A stretch of DNA of 24,502 bases, from the IMG/VR virus record IMGVR_UViG_3300046460_000186, positions 1-24,502 of that record, one strand, 5' to 3'. The stretch comes from a virus. Positions 9,457 to 16,617 of the stretch are shown here, one piece after another (within the stretch, counting starts at the first letter, position 1; every line of letters begins with the position of its first letter). The translations under genes were made by a program, and so were the position numbers. The notes below the pieces were generated by a model that worked only from the letters and a program-made list of their open reading frames with translations, was not told the origin of the DNA and did not search any database.

Positions 9457-9533
9457 GCGCCCTTAGCTCAGTTGGATAGAGCAACGGCCTTCTAAGCCGT
9501 AGGTCACAGGTTCGAGCCCTGTAGGGCGTACCA
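9457..9533 (+). tRNA. argU: tRNA-Arg (anticodon UCU), prophage attachment site
   Basis: A complete cloverleaf can be folded: acceptor GCGCCCT with AGGGCGT, D arm GCTC...GAGC, anticodon stem ACGGC/GCCGT with loop CTTCTAA (anticodon UCU), T arm ACAGG/CCTGT, discriminator A and encoded CCA. It reads the rare codons AGA and AGG. In Salmonella this gene is called fimU and its product is needed for efficient fimY translation. Pair 1-72 is G-U here, whereas E. coli argU as remembered has G-C and a G discriminator; the 3' part is probably supplied by the prophage. The P22-type integrase gene begins 16 bases downstream. Confidence 0.96.
9480..9533. other. prophage attachment junction (attL, approximate)
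   Basis: Prophages of the P22/DLP12 integrase type insert in the 3' part of a tRNA gene and restore it with their own copy of the end. The integrase is adjacent, and the gene content changes from host fim locus to phage at this tRNA. The exact core cannot be set without the other junction, which lies outside the window. The limits given are an estimate covering the anticodon arm to the CCA end. Confidence 0.55.
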
Positions 9534-9548
9534 TTTAGAATCAAGGAT

Positions 9549-10712
9549 TTAGGCCTCCTTAATATCCTCCGTTTTTATTGATTGGGACATATTTGGGACA
9601 TCTTCGTTAAAAATCGAGTCTATTTGACGCGCATGTTCAGTTAAATGATTCGGTGCCAAGTGTGCATATCGACGTACCATTTCGATTGACTCCCAGCCTC
9701 CCATTTCCTGCAGCACAGATAACGGAACTCCGGACTGAATAAGCCAGCTTGCCCAGGTATGGCGAAGGTCATGAAAACGGAAGTCTTCAATTCCAGCGCG
9801 ACGACATGCCGCATTCCACGCAGTCTGATCATCTACTCGCATCTTCCTTACATCCGGTGTCAGCGTTCCGTCTGGGCGATGCTTAGCTTTGGTATGAACG
9901 AATACCCATTTATGATGCTTGCCGATCTGATCGCGCAGAACCCGACAGGACGTGTCATTCAACGCTACGCCAATAGCGCGGTTTGACTTACTGTCTTCTG
10001 GATTCACCCAGGCAACACGACGCTGCATGTCGATTTGCTGCCATTCCATGTTGATAATGTTCGATCGACGAAGCCCAGTGGAAAGCGCAAACTTAACCAC
10101 GGACTTCAACGGCTCCGGACATTCCTCAATGAGTCTCTTCGCCTCATCATGCTCAAGCCACCTGACGCGCTTGTTTCTCACAGCAGGAACCTTGATCACC
10201 GGTGCCTTTTCAAGCCATTTCCAGTCGCGTTCCGCAGCACGAAGTATCGCCTTCATTAATGCCAGATGCTTTGCTTTCGTTGAGGTGGTTACAAGCTTCT
10301 GAATAAACGCGGGAGGCTCAATTCCTTTTTTAATTGCAGAATTAACTTTCCCCTTCCATATTTCCCGCGCTTTACGATTCTCCATTCTGCTAACTGCTGA
10401 ATATATTCTCGCCTCGGTAATATCCTTTAATCTCATTCCTTCGAAATGTTCGAGCCAGAAAGCCATCCTGGCTTTATCTGTATCGAGCGACTTCTTGTCT
10501 GCTTTCTCTTCGAGCCAGCGTAAGCAAGCCTCTTCAAAAGTCACATCCGGGAAATCGCCGAGCCTGTCTACTCGCCAGAGCTCTGCTTTCCGCTTGTCGT
10601 GCAACTCCTGAGCTTGCCGCTTGTCCGCTGTTCCAAGAGATTCCTTAATTCGCTTCCCGCCCGGGAGCGAGTACGAGGCGTACCATATTTCACCTCTGCG
10701 GAAGATGGGCAT
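9549..10712 (-). CDS. int: prophage integrase, tyrosine recombinase (P22/DLP12 type)
   Basis: A site-specific recombinase that integrates and excises the phage at the tRNA-Arg gene. The 387-residue protein has an N-terminal arm-binding domain ([17 protein letters not shown]) and a SAM-like core-binding domain (about 60-170). The catalytic domain carries Arg215 (STGLRRSN), His314 and Arg317 (HDLRH), and the nucleophile Tyr349 (RRYAHL). The start at 10712 has GAGGA six bases upstream. It overlaps the 3' end of xis by 145 bases in another frame, the compact organisation known in P22. The stop is only 15 bases from the tRNA end, so attP lies between int and the tRNA. Confidence 0.96.
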   Translation of the reverse strand: MPIFRRGEIWYASYSLPGGKRIKESLGTADKRQAQELHDKRKAELWRVDRLGDFPDVTFEEACLRWLEEKADKKSLDTDKARMAFWLEHFEGMRLKDITEARIYSAVSRMENRKAREIWKGKVNSAIKKGIEPPAFIQKLVTTSTKAKHLALMKAILRAAERDWKWLEKAPVIKVPAVRNKRVRWLEHDEAKRLIEECPEPLKSVVKFALSTGLRRSNIINMEWQQIDMQRRVAWVNPEDSKSNRAIGVALNDTSCRVLRDQIGKHHKWVFVHTKAKHRPDGTLTPDVRKMRVDDQTAWNAACRRAGIEDFRFHDLRHTWASWLIQSGVPLSVLQEMGGWESIEMVRRYAHLAPNHLTEHARQIDSIFNEDVPNMSQSIKTEDIKEA

Positions 10713-10939
10713 TTTCGTTCCTCAATATGTGCATCACCCGCGCTCACACCGACAGTATGCAGCGGAGACTGGAGCGCCGCAATGCAGGCTGATCTAGTGG
10801 TGAGGTAGGGGGATTTTGGTTTTGATGGGTCTTTGCGGGTTGCCTGAAGGCGGCCTGTGCGTATCCAGTTTGTTGCTGTAGGTCTGGATATCTGAAGAAA
10901 TGCACAGGCCTCATCGAGAGTGAGGCTGTGTGATTCCAT
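10568..10939 (-). CDS. xis: excisionase (P22 Xis-like)
   Basis: A small DNA-bending protein directing excisive recombination by Int. The 123-residue sequence starts [18 protein letters not shown] and continues [19 protein letters not shown], a winged-helix MerR/Xis-type fold. It then reads [20 protein letters not shown] and [16 protein letters not shown], all closely similar to P22 Xis as remembered. The C-terminal third overlaps int. GGAG lies five bases before the ATG. An intrinsic terminator just upstream at about 10954-10979 means expression from pL would need antitermination. Confidence 0.88.
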   Translation of the reverse strand: MESHSLTLDEACAFLQISRPTATNWIRTGRLQATRKDPSKPKSPYLTTRSACIAALQSPLHTVGVSAGDAHIEERKCPSSAEVKYGTPRTRSRAGSELRNLLEQRTSGKLRSCTTSGKQSSGE

Positions 10940-10953
10940 GGTTACTCCAGATA

Positions 10954-10979
10954 AAAGAAAACCCCGCGATTGCGAGGTT
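10954..10979 (-). terminator. intrinsic terminator upstream of xis-int
   Basis: On the minus strand CCTCGC-AATC-GCGGGG forms a six-bp stem (one G-U) followed by TTTTCTTTT. It lies between the 78-residue gene and xis and would separate int-xis from the rest of the leftward operon in the absence of antitermination. Confidence 0.7.
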
Positions 10980-10998
10980 TGGTATGTATGTTATTTTC

Positions 10999-11014
10999 AT
11001 TGCTCATGAGCAAT
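10999..11014. repeat. 16-base perfect palindrome
   Basis: ATTGCTCATGAGCAAT is a perfect inverted repeat in the non-coding stretch (10980-11110) between xis and the next gene. It could be a protein-binding site for xis-int control, but its role is unknown. Confidence 0.5.
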
Positions 11015-11110
11015 AGGCGACAAATACTCAGTCATGTGCACGTTGCCCCCTTAAAAGCTCAGAGACATAAGCAGTATGTTCAGGCCGCCTGCGACTTTTT
11101 AGGGGATTGA

Positions 11111-11347
11111 TTACGATAAATCAATTGCTAGGGGGTTCGGATGCGCAGCCCTTATTTGGTCAATTGCCTGCCGACGATCAAGCTCTTCACCTACCGGGAC
11201 TAGATATCCGTAGATCTCTCCCCTGTATGCCAAGTGGATGCATCTCACGATAATCCCATTGTCTTCATATTCTGAACCTTCCGGGATTGGGTCTTCGGTT
11301 TTTAACAGGCTAAAACCATCTTTTTTCGGTGTGATGTAGTAATGCAT
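11111..11347 (-). CDS. hypothetical phage protein (78 aa)
   Basis: I do not recognise this product. The preferred start is the ATG at 11347 (MHYYITPKKDGF), because GAGGAG lies 7 bases upstream; an in-frame ATG at 11377 lacks a ribosome site. The protein is soluble, with IPEGSEYEDNGIIVRC and HLAYRGEIYGYLVPVGEELD, and ends LAIDLS. It lies in the accessory part of the leftward operon between the Ead-like gene and xis, a region that in lambdoid phages holds non-essential host-takeover genes. Confidence 0.7.
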   Translation of the reverse strand: MHYYITPKKDGFSLLKTEDPIPEGSEYEDNGIIVRCIHLAYRGEIYGYLVPVGEELDRRQAIDQIRAAHPNPLAIDLS

Positions 11348-11415
11348 TTTAGGGCTCCTCGTGTTGTGAGCAGCCATTATATCAAGTTTAAATCTACGTC
11401 ATCTGGGTCGGGAAC

Positions 11416-12195
11416 TTAGCCACACTTCCCCTCCTGCTGCGGTGCTGCAGCGAGCATGGCCGACCAGCACAACTTGGCCCGGTACGCCGCCTGCTGGCAC
11501 CCGCTCATGGCCTGGTATTCCTCCCATACTTCGGGTTTGCTGAATGTCTCATCAGGTTCAGACTCAAATCCGGCGATTACCATGTCTTCTGTCGGCTCTA
11601 CCGGCACCATAACCCAACCATCCGGAATTACCGGAGAGTTAAGTTGTTCGGAATTACCGAACGACTGAAGCATGGCGGTGCGTAGTGTGCGTGCAATGCG
11701 CTCCCGCAACTGATGCGTGCCGTGATACTCGACGGCGATATCACGCAGCTCGTTGACCAGTTCACGAATTTGGTGGTCTTTCATCACTACAGGCACCACC
11801 TCTACTGCTGGGGCTGGCTGTGGTGAGTACACTGGGAATAAGCGCACGATATCCACTTTTGAGAATGGGAACATTTCGTCATAAGGGTAATTCTCTGGCA
11901 ATTCATCCTCATTCAGCCATGCAATCGGCTTGCCTGCCGATTTCCGGTATTCCTGAAGCTCCGCACGGTCATTGCTGACGAACGCAGGAGGCAGACCCAG
12001 AGGTGGCTTCCACTGCTCACCGCCTTGCCAGGTAAATCCGTGATGTTCCAGAGTGGCGACTGCTGCCTTGCTTTGTTGCTCCTGCGCCATACCTTCCAGC
12101 AACGCGGATGCCATTTCTTCCACGGCCGCCGGGGCAACTCCGAACCCCTTGCCAGCGATAATGTCCCGCATGAAATCTTTAGTTAATTTGGTCAT
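11416..12195 (-). CDS. Ead/Ea22-like phage accessory protein
   Basis: A 259-residue protein of the mosaic type common in leftward lambdoid operons. The N-terminal part (MTKLTKDFMRDIIAG, MASALLEGMAQ) is helical. The middle contains KPIAWLNEDELPENYPYDEMFP. The C-terminal part, PDGWVMVPVEPTEDMVIAGF with CWSAMLAAAPQ, is a module shared by many enterobacterial phage proteins. No catalytic motif is evident and the function is unknown. AGGAG seven bases before the ATG supports the start. It is preceded by the 61-residue gene with a three-base gap. Confidence 0.75.
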   Translation of the reverse strand: MTKLTKDFMRDIIAGKGFGVAPAAVEEMASALLEGMAQEQQSKAAVATLEHHGFTWQGGEQWKPPLGLPPAFVSNDRAELQEYRKSAGKPIAWLNEDELPENYPYDEMFPFSKVDIVRLFPVYSPQPAPAVEVVPVVMKDHQIRELVNELRDIAVEYHGTHQLRERIARTLRTAMLQSFGNSEQLNSPVIPDGWVMVPVEPTEDMVIAGFESEPDETFSKPEVWEEYQAMSGCQQAAYRAKLCWSAMLAAAPQQEGKCG

Positions 12196-12198
12196 GGG

Positions 12199-12384
12199 TT
12201 AGCTCCTCTCAACGTCGAGCATGTCGTCGTAGTCGTATTCAGTTTCAGAGCCATCTGTACCGAACAGAGTCACGGTGTCATCCTCCATCCAGAATGATTT
12301 GACCGTGTAACGATTACCGTGAAAAGTGATAACGACATCACCAGGCTCGACGTCTTCTGCGCGAATCTTTAATTTTTCAACCAT
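12199..12384 (-). CDS. small hypothetical phage protein (61 aa)
   Basis: A short acidic protein: VEKLKIRAEDVEPGDVVI, FHGNRYTVKSFWMEDDTV and a C-terminus EYDYDDMLDVERS. The GDVV and beta-rich pattern suggests a small barrel, but I do not recognise the family. The ATG at 12384 has GGGGGAG about five bases upstream. A GTG at 12390 is possible but sits too close to that site. It starts just beyond the stop of the preceding gene, so the two are probably coupled. Confidence 0.65.
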   Translation of the reverse strand: MVEKLKIRAEDVEPGDVVITFHGNRYTVKSFWMEDDTVTLFGTDGSETEYDYDDMLDVERS

Positions 12385-12386
12385 AC

Positions 12387-12926
12387 TCACTCCCCCGTAT
12401 CCAGTGCTATGCCAGCTGACAGGGCTGATTGAGCTTGCTCAACCGCATGCTTAATCCCTGGGTTAGTTTTCGAATCGTCCATGTCAAATCTCTCTGATAC
12501 TTCAGACTCAATTAACTTGAGAGCGGAGAACAAATTGGCGATGCGCTTCTCTGCGGCTTCAGCGCGGGATTGCAGCTCAACTATTCCAGCAAGAATTGAA
12601 TCAGTATCACCGGCACAGTCGAGCGTCTCAGCGTAATCTGCAAGAATCGCGTCGGAACCTTCCAGCAATATTGCCTGCTCAGCAATGCGCTTATCTTTGG
12701 CTTCCAACTCATCCAGCAGCGCGCGCATGACATCTGCGGTTTTCTGGCTCTGGTCCACAATGCTCACATCGCAACCAGTATCAACCCCGCATTCATCCTC
12801 AAAGCGAAGCTCAACGTTGTCGCCGTCGATATCCGATGGCTCAAACCCTGCGATATTTTCCAGAATGCCAATGATGCTGTTTGCGTTATCGCGTAACGCC
12901 TGCTTATCCGTCACATTCATGCTCAT
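12387..12926 (-). CDS. Ea22-like phage protein
   Basis: A 179-residue acidic protein: MSMNVTDKQALRDNANSI, then FRFED-type acidic stretches, then the family motif LLDELEAKDKRIAEQ. That motif and the following coiled-coil-like segment (IVELQSRAEAAEKRIANLF) are typical of lambda Ea22/Ead-like proteins. No enzymatic motif is seen. The start at 12926 overlaps the stop of the upstream HNH gene as ATGA and has GGGAG seven bases before it. Longer in-frame extensions reach into that gene and lack support. The function of the family is not established. Confidence 0.75.
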   Translation of the reverse strand: MSMNVTDKQALRDNANSIIGILENIAGFEPSDIDGDNVELRFEDECGVDTGCDVSIVDQSQKTADVMRALLDELEAKDKRIAEQAILLEGSDAILADYAETLDCAGDTDSILAGIVELQSRAEAAEKRIANLFSALKLIESEVSERFDMDDSKTNPGIKHAVEQAQSALSAGIALDTGE

Positions 12927-13615
12927 AGTGCTGCTCCCTGGCGAAGCTGTGCGGCGAAATCGACGCGGGTAAAATGGAATCCGAAGACCTTTTTCCATGG
13001 TTTGGATATGGCGTCTCTGATTGAGTTGGGGTTAAAACCGGCTTCTCGAGCTTGCGCGCTATCAAAAAATACATATCCGAAGCCATCACCATTATCAGCG
13101 CAGACTGGGCCTTTATATGCCCCGTGCTTTCTTCCTCCAGCTAACCCAGTTCTGTAGGCATGCTGAGTGTTTCCCGCCACAGTAGTCCACTCAAGGTTAG
13201 ATACATCATTGTTCTGTTTGTTGCCGTCTTTATGGTTAATTACGTGCTCATCTGACGGCTTCGGCCCGATAAAGTGGTCAGCCACTAAACGGTGGATGTT
13301 CACTCCCTTCAGCTTTCCTTCCAGCTCTAACCTGACGAACAAATATTGGTTTCTATTCTTCCCCCGCATGGTTGGGTTTAACTGTTTTAGATCGCCAGAA
13401 GCCATTGAGAAGATGAATCCCTTTGATGTAATGAAATATCGGTACTTAAAACCAAAAATCTCTTTCACATCGCCGAACAAACTAGCCAGCGCGTCACGCT
13501 GTGCGCTAATCTTTTGGAATTTACGCACCAGATATTCAGCGTTACTTTCGTTAACCAGCATGTCGCCCGGAATGCACTTTCCACGCAAGAAGCCATCCAT
13601 TTCGATTAAGTTCAT
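12923..13615 (-). CDS. HNH homing endonuclease, apparently embedded in a phage accessory protein
   Basis: A 230-residue protein with three parts. Residues 1-45 (GDMLVNESNAEYLVRKF, ISAQRDALA) look like the N-terminus of common lambdoid accessory proteins. The centre is an HNH_3-type homing nuclease: YFITSKGFIFSM, then HRLVADHFIGPKP, then VINHKDGNKQNNDVSNLEW with TQHAYRTGL. The domain ends in a possible DNA-binding segment (AREAGFNPNSIRDAI, WKKVFGFHF). The last residues, DFAAQLRQGAAL, again look like an accessory-protein end. The nuclease would cleave a specific site in related phages lacking the insert. The start overlaps the stop of the 54-residue gene (ATGA), with GGGAG upstream. Confidence 0.85.
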   Translation of the reverse strand: MNLIEMDGFLRGKCIPGDMLVNESNAEYLVRKFQKISAQRDALASLFGDVKEIFGFKYRYFITSKGFIFSMASGDLKQLNPTMRGKNRNQYLFVRLELEGKLKGVNIHRLVADHFIGPKPSDEHVINHKDGNKQNNDVSNLEWTTVAGNTQHAYRTGLAGGRKHGAYKGPVCADNGDGFGYVFFDSAQAREAGFNPNSIRDAISKPWKKVFGFHFTRVDFAAQLRQGAAL

Positions 13616-13776
13616 TTCCGCACTCCCTTCAAAAATATATCCAGATACCGGTTATCGTTTACCGAGCCAAAGCTCTTGCGCTTGAGTAATTCCTCGCGTG
13701 GAGGCATAGGTCTGATTCTTTGACGTGCGACTATGTCACCGGGCGTCAGTTCTGGGCTGTAAGTTGCGCCTCTCAT
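13612..13776 (-). CDS. small phage protein (54 aa)
   Basis: An ATG at 13776 opens a 54-codon frame ending in TGA at 13612. The protein starts MRGATYSPELTPGDIVARQR, continues IRPMPPREELLKRKSFGSV and ends YLDIFLKGVRK. Both ends overlap neighbours in the ATGA style: its start overlaps the stop of the gene above, and its stop overlaps the start of the HNH gene. That compact arrangement is the main evidence that it is translated. It is basic and has no recognised domain. Confidence 0.72.
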   Translation of the reverse strand: MRGATYSPELTPGDIVARQRIRPMPPREELLKRKSFGSVNDNRYLDIFLKGVRK

Positions 13777-14054
13777 ATTTTCTGCTCCACGTAATCGTTA
13801 ACCGCTTTGCTGAGCGATTGGCTCAAGCCTTCGATATGCTTCTCGAGTTGCTTTAATGACTGGGCTTCTGATTCGATAATCTCCTTGTGGCATAGCTCTT
13901 TCACGAGGTGCTCAAATTTGGAGTAGTAGCCGAGGCGAGACAGTGTTTCTTCACCGGCGTTCTTGCCTTCTTTGATGATTTTCTTTTCGTTGAGGATGAG
14001 GTCGTGAGTGCTACCGGTGATAACGTATTTGCCTAGGGTGATATTGAGTTTCAT
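13773..14054 (-). CDS. hypothetical phage protein, DUF5405-like (93 aa)
   Basis: The product begins MKLNITLGKYVITGSTHDLI and continues with LSRLGYYSKFEHLVKELCHK and a helical tail (LKQLEKHIEGLSQSLSKAV). The layout resembles small phage proteins of the DUF5405 group as remembered, but that match is weak. The start at 14054 has GGA seven bases upstream. An ATG at 14066 overlaps the previous stop as TAATG and is a reasonable alternative. The function is unknown. It lies in the recombination and accessory part of the leftward operon. Confidence 0.65.
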   Translation of the reverse strand: MKLNITLGKYVITGSTHDLILNEKKIIKEGKNAGEETLSRLGYYSKFEHLVKELCHKEIIESEAQSLKQLEKHIEGLSQSLSKAVNDYVEQKI

Positions 14055-14065
14055 GGGCTTATCCA

Positions 14066-14359
14066 TTAGTCGTTTATCGTCTGACCGTATCGACCAATGA
14101 AGTCGCGGAAACGGTCGTCTTCTCGTGATGGCTGCATTGGCCCGACTGGTACAAATCCCGGGCCTGCAAATGTGTTCGCGTGCCAGACAGATGCTTCGTG
14201 GCGATGTGCTAGCTTTCGTTCCATGCGTTCGATGCGGGATTCCCGCTTGCCAGTGCATCCGTTAATTACGTGTTCTCTGAGCATTGCCAGCACCTCTTCT
14301 TTGGTGCCGGCGCGTTTAACTGGGCGCAAATAACCCGCCCCGGTGAGAGGTGCTGACAT
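14066..14359 (-). CDS. hypothetical phage protein (97 aa)
   Basis: A basic protein starting MSAPLTGAGYLRPVKRAG, then KEEVLAMLREHVINGCTGK, an Arg- and Glu-rich helix (RIERMERKLAHRHEAS), and a C-terminus FRDFIGRYGQTIND. I do not recognise the family. The ATG at 14359 has AGGAG six bases upstream. The gene follows the exonuclease gene by 18 bases and its stop overlaps the next possible start, so it belongs to the same transcript. Confidence 0.7.
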   Translation of the reverse strand: MSAPLTGAGYLRPVKRAGTKEEVLAMLREHVINGCTGKRESRIERMERKLAHRHEASVWHANTFAGPGFVPVGPMQPSREDDRFRDFIGRYGQTIND

Positions 14360-14377
14360 TGTTTGCTCCTGATTTGG

Positions 14378-14926
14378 TTACTTGATGAGTTTTTGCCAGA
14401 TGGCAGAGACGTATTTTGCCTGGTGAACTGCGTCAGCTAATGCGTTGTGGCGGGTGCCTTCGAATGGCATATCACGCTTCGGGTCGAATCCAACAACCTT
14501 GCCCATTTCAACGATGGTTCGAACATCCCGGTCATTCCACCACTGCCATGGCGCCTGCTGTCCAGTTAACGCGTAACTGCTGCGAAGAATTACGCAGTCG
14601 AATGATGCGCCGTTACCCCAGACCTGAACGTATTTAGGATTTCCGTAATCTGCGACGAAGTCGGAAAATCCAGACAGCGCAGTTGTAAGTTCTTGAGGGT
14701 TATCCTTGAGGCTTTGTTTCGCCTCACTGGCTTGATCCATCCACCAAAGAATCGTGGATGCGTCCGGCCTGGCCCGGTAGCGCATTGATGATTCAAGCGA
14801 TACGTTGGCTGAGAATTCCTCGCCAGTTTTCCCCGTTGCGGGGTCAAAGAACACAGCGCCAATGGAGATGATCGGCGCATAGGTTCCGTTACCCATAGTT
14901 TCAAGGTCGAGCATTAAGTGGTTCAT
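14378..14926 (-). CDS. 3'-5' exonuclease, DnaQ-like (DEDD) fold
   Basis: A 182-residue exonuclease-like protein beginning MNHLMLDLETMGNGTYAPI. Asp and Glu in LDLET form the first DEDD motif. VWGNGASFDCVILR supplies the second Asp. HNALADAVHQAKY supplies the third motif with its conserved His and Asp. It resembles the exonuclease VIII-like / DUF5051 phage proteins that accompany recombination genes. Magnesium-dependent 3'-5' exonuclease activity is inferred. The ATG at 14926 is preferred over an in-frame TTG at 14938. It follows SSB and ERF and probably acts with them in phage DNA recombination and repair. Confidence 0.87.
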   Translation of the reverse strand: MNHLMLDLETMGNGTYAPIISIGAVFFDPATGKTGEEFSANVSLESSMRYRARPDASTILWWMDQASEAKQSLKDNPQELTTALSGFSDFVADYGNPKYVQVWGNGASFDCVILRSSYALTGQQAPWQWWNDRDVRTIVEMGKVVGFDPKRDMPFEGTRHNALADAVHQAKYVSAIWQKLIK

Positions 14927-14934
14927 GTTTATTC

Positions 14935-15441
14935 TCAAATTGCGTGGATGGCGTGGCGTGGGAACGGGAGGGTTACTGGAGCAAAGGGGATATCATCATC
15001 AAAATCCATCGGCGGTTCATTCGATGGTTGCTGCTGTGATTTGCCTTGAGGCTTGCTTTGCTGCTGAGATTTCTGTTGCTGCCCGGCATCCTGTTTTCCA
15101 CCAAGCATCTGCATAACACCACCAACGCCGACCTGAATTTCCGTGGTGTACTTCTCAACGCCTGATTGGTCCGTCCATTTGCGTGTCCGCAGCTTGCCTT
15201 CCACATACACCTCAGAGCCTTTCCGGAGATATTCACCGGCAATCTCAGCTATCTTTCCGCTGAACACTACGCGGTGCCACTCAGTCTGTTCCTTTTGCTC
15301 ACCAGTCTGCTTATCCCGCCACTGTTCCGATGTGGCTACTGAGATGTTGGCGAATGCTGTTCCGGATGGTGAGTAGCGCACCTCCGGATCACCTCCAAGC
15401 CGACCAATGAGAATAACCTTGTTGATGCCTCTGCTAGCCAT
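14935..15441 (-). CDS. ssb: phage single-stranded DNA-binding protein
   Basis: A 168-residue SSB that coats single-stranded DNA during replication and recombination. The OB-fold occupies about 1-110: [20 protein letters not shown], then [49 protein letters not shown] Gln-rich linker follows, then the acidic tip MDFDDDIPF. Unusually the tip is not the C-terminus: 15 more residues, [15 protein letters not shown], follow. Canonical SSB interacts with partners through a free terminal DDDIPF. The start codon directly abuts the ERF stop (TAA then ATG), so the two are co-translated. Confidence 0.96.
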   Translation of the reverse strand: MASRGINKVILIGRLGGDPEVRYSPSGTAFANISVATSEQWRDKQTGEQKEQTEWHRVVFSGKIAEIAGEYLRKGSEVYVEGKLRTRKWTDQSGVEKYTTEIQVGVGGVMQMLGGKQDAGQQQKSQQQSKPQGKSQQQPSNEPPMDFDDDIPFAPVTLPFPRHAIHAI

Positions 15442-16077
15442 TTATGCCGCCTGTGTTAGTTTTTGAAGTTCACGACCGCGCGACTTATAAGTTTCAGCTG
15501 CACGATCTTCGTATTCTTTTGAGCCGCCTAACTTCGACCACACATCCTTATAGGCAGCCTGTAATTCAGAAACCGACTGAGCTATTGAAGCCTTATCGCC
15601 AAACTCTTTGAGAGCCGATTCTGCATCTTGCGGTGATACCTGATAGCTTTCTGCGTCCGCATCAATTGCTGTTTCTTCTGTAGGTATGCAGAACGCCTGA
15701 AATGCGGCGTATTTAAAGGCAATGGACATGGCCTTGTTGGTAGCTTTATCCCCGCTATCCATTGCTTCGCCATATGTAGTGACGGAATGGGTGCTTCCGT
15801 CTTCTGTGCTGACAAAATCAAAATCGCCTCGCACCGTTATGTAGAACAATGCGCCGCCACTTTTGCTCTGCCGCTCAACACATGTACGCTCTGTGTAGCG
15901 AGGAAGAATTACGAGCTTGTGCTTCACGAGGGCTGGAGCGAGGGCGTTATAAACATCATCAATCCCACGGAACGCATAATTGACCTGGCTGCCTTGTTTT
16001 TTCCCTTTCTGGATGCCTTGCTCAGCCAGTTGAGCTGCAACACCGCTTATCGCGGCATAAACTTTTTTTGTGTCCAC
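15442..16077 (-). CDS. erf: ERF-family single-strand annealing recombinase
   Basis: A recombinase that anneals complementary single strands and promotes phage circularisation and recombination, functionally like lambda Bet or P22 Erf. The 211-residue protein shows the ERF-family core: NYAFRGIDDVYNALAPAL, then YITVRGDFDFVS, SVTTYGEAMDSGDKATNKAM and SIAFKYAAFQAFCIPTEE. The C-terminal half is helical and ends RELQKLTQAA. The start is a GTG at 16077 with GAGGTG four bases upstream; no ATG fits. It is followed directly by SSB and then an exonuclease, a normal recombination module. It is only distantly similar to P22 Erf itself. Confidence 0.9.
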   Translation of the reverse strand: MDTKKVYAAISGVAAQLAEQGIQKGKKQGSQVNYAFRGIDDVYNALAPALVKHKLVILPRYTERTCVERQSKSGGALFYITVRGDFDFVSTEDGSTHSVTTYGEAMDSGDKATNKAMSIAFKYAAFQAFCIPTEETAIDADAESYQVSPQDAESALKEFGDKASIAQSVSELQAAYKDVWSKLGGSKEYEDRAAETYKSRGRELQKLTQAA

Positions 16078-16085
16078 TATTCACC

Positions 16086-16268
16086 TCAGAACGGCAATTC
16101 ATCGCCGAGAAAAATACATTTATTCAACCGCTCATCACGGGCCATGCTCAGACAAACGCGCTTCATCTTCCGGTTGCCTTCATCCCGCCAGTAAAGTGCT
16201 TCAACCAGCAGGCTTTTCCGCTTCAGATGACTTTGCTTTGGTGTTCTTGCTAATTGTGCTGGAAGCAT
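16086..16268 (-). CDS. small basic phage protein (60 aa)
   Basis: From the ATG at 16268, with GGAGAG five bases upstream, the product reads MLPAQLARTPKQSHLKRKSL, then VEALYWRDEGNRKMKRVCLS and ends FLGDELPF. It is strongly basic apart from the acidic tail. I do not recognise its function. It overlaps the end of the 52-residue gene by 68 bases in a different frame and ends 8 bases before the erf start. Small genes in this position often encode recombination accessory or host-inhibitory proteins; nothing in the sequence settles which. Confidence 0.7.
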   Translation of the reverse strand: MLPAQLARTPKQSHLKRKSLLVEALYWRDEGNRKMKRVCLSMARDERLNKCIFLGDELPF

Positions 16269-16359
16269 GATTGCTCTCCTGTTCCTGTGGGGTAGGGAAT
16301 ACATCTTTCAGAAGGTGGTAGAATTGTTCATCAGTCCATTGCGAAGCCGCACCCGTCAT
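16201..16359 (-). CDS. small phage protein (52 aa)
   Basis: A short frame starting at ATG 16359 (MTGAASQWTDEQFYHLLKD), continuing VFPTPQEQESNHASS and ending in a Lys- and Glu-rich tail. Its start overlaps the stop of the CIII-like gene (ATGA), which supports translation. The last 68 bases overlap the next gene in another frame. The predicted helix at the N-terminus is the only visible structure. The function is unknown. Confidence 0.6.
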   Translation of the reverse strand: MTGAASQWTDEQFYHLLKDVFPTPQEQESNHASSTISKNTKAKSSEAEKPAG

Positions 16360-16526
16360 GGCTGGCCTTCCTGTTTCAGAATGTCCCACAGGCGTTCTAA
16401 CCAGCTCTTTACGCGAGGTTGTTTGAAGTCAGCACCGGTCAGGATATTGCGGCGAGAGTGTTGGACAGACGTGATCGGGTTGAAGCTACCCATGCTTTGG
16501 GTAGCCCCAGCAGTTACTAATTGCAT
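16356..16526 (-). CDS. possible CIII-like lysogeny regulator (56 aa)
   Basis: A 56-residue protein beginning MQLVTAGATQSMGSF and ending VKSWLERLWDILKQEGQP. The last segment resembles the amphipathic helix and tail of lambda CIII (remembered as GWKRLIDILNQPG); seven of thirteen positions agree when aligned by eye. CIII inhibits the FtsH protease and so stabilises CII. The size and the position, between N and the recombination genes, are right for cIII. The start has AAGGAA eight bases upstream. The family match is suggestive only. Confidence 0.5.
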   Translation of the reverse strand: MQLVTAGATQSMGSFNPITSVQHSRRNILTGADFKQPRVKSWLERLWDILKQEGQP

Positions 16527-16592
16527 GGGTAATTCCTTATGTTGTGTGTGATTGCATAGCGCTGCGTTCGTTGAGCGCACTGATATGCAGAT

Positions 16593-16617
16593 ATGAAAAA
16601 GCCGCTGTTACGCGGCT
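16593..16617 (-). terminator. intrinsic terminator after the 86-residue gene
   Basis: On the minus strand AGCCGC-GTAACA-GCGGCT is followed by TTTTTC. The hairpin overlaps the stop codon of the upstream gene and precedes the CIII-like gene. Confidence 0.72.

Noticed and set aside
13167-13685. 172-codon plus-strand frame
   Set aside because: It is antisense to the HNH gene and the 54-residue gene, both supported by motif or overlap evidence.
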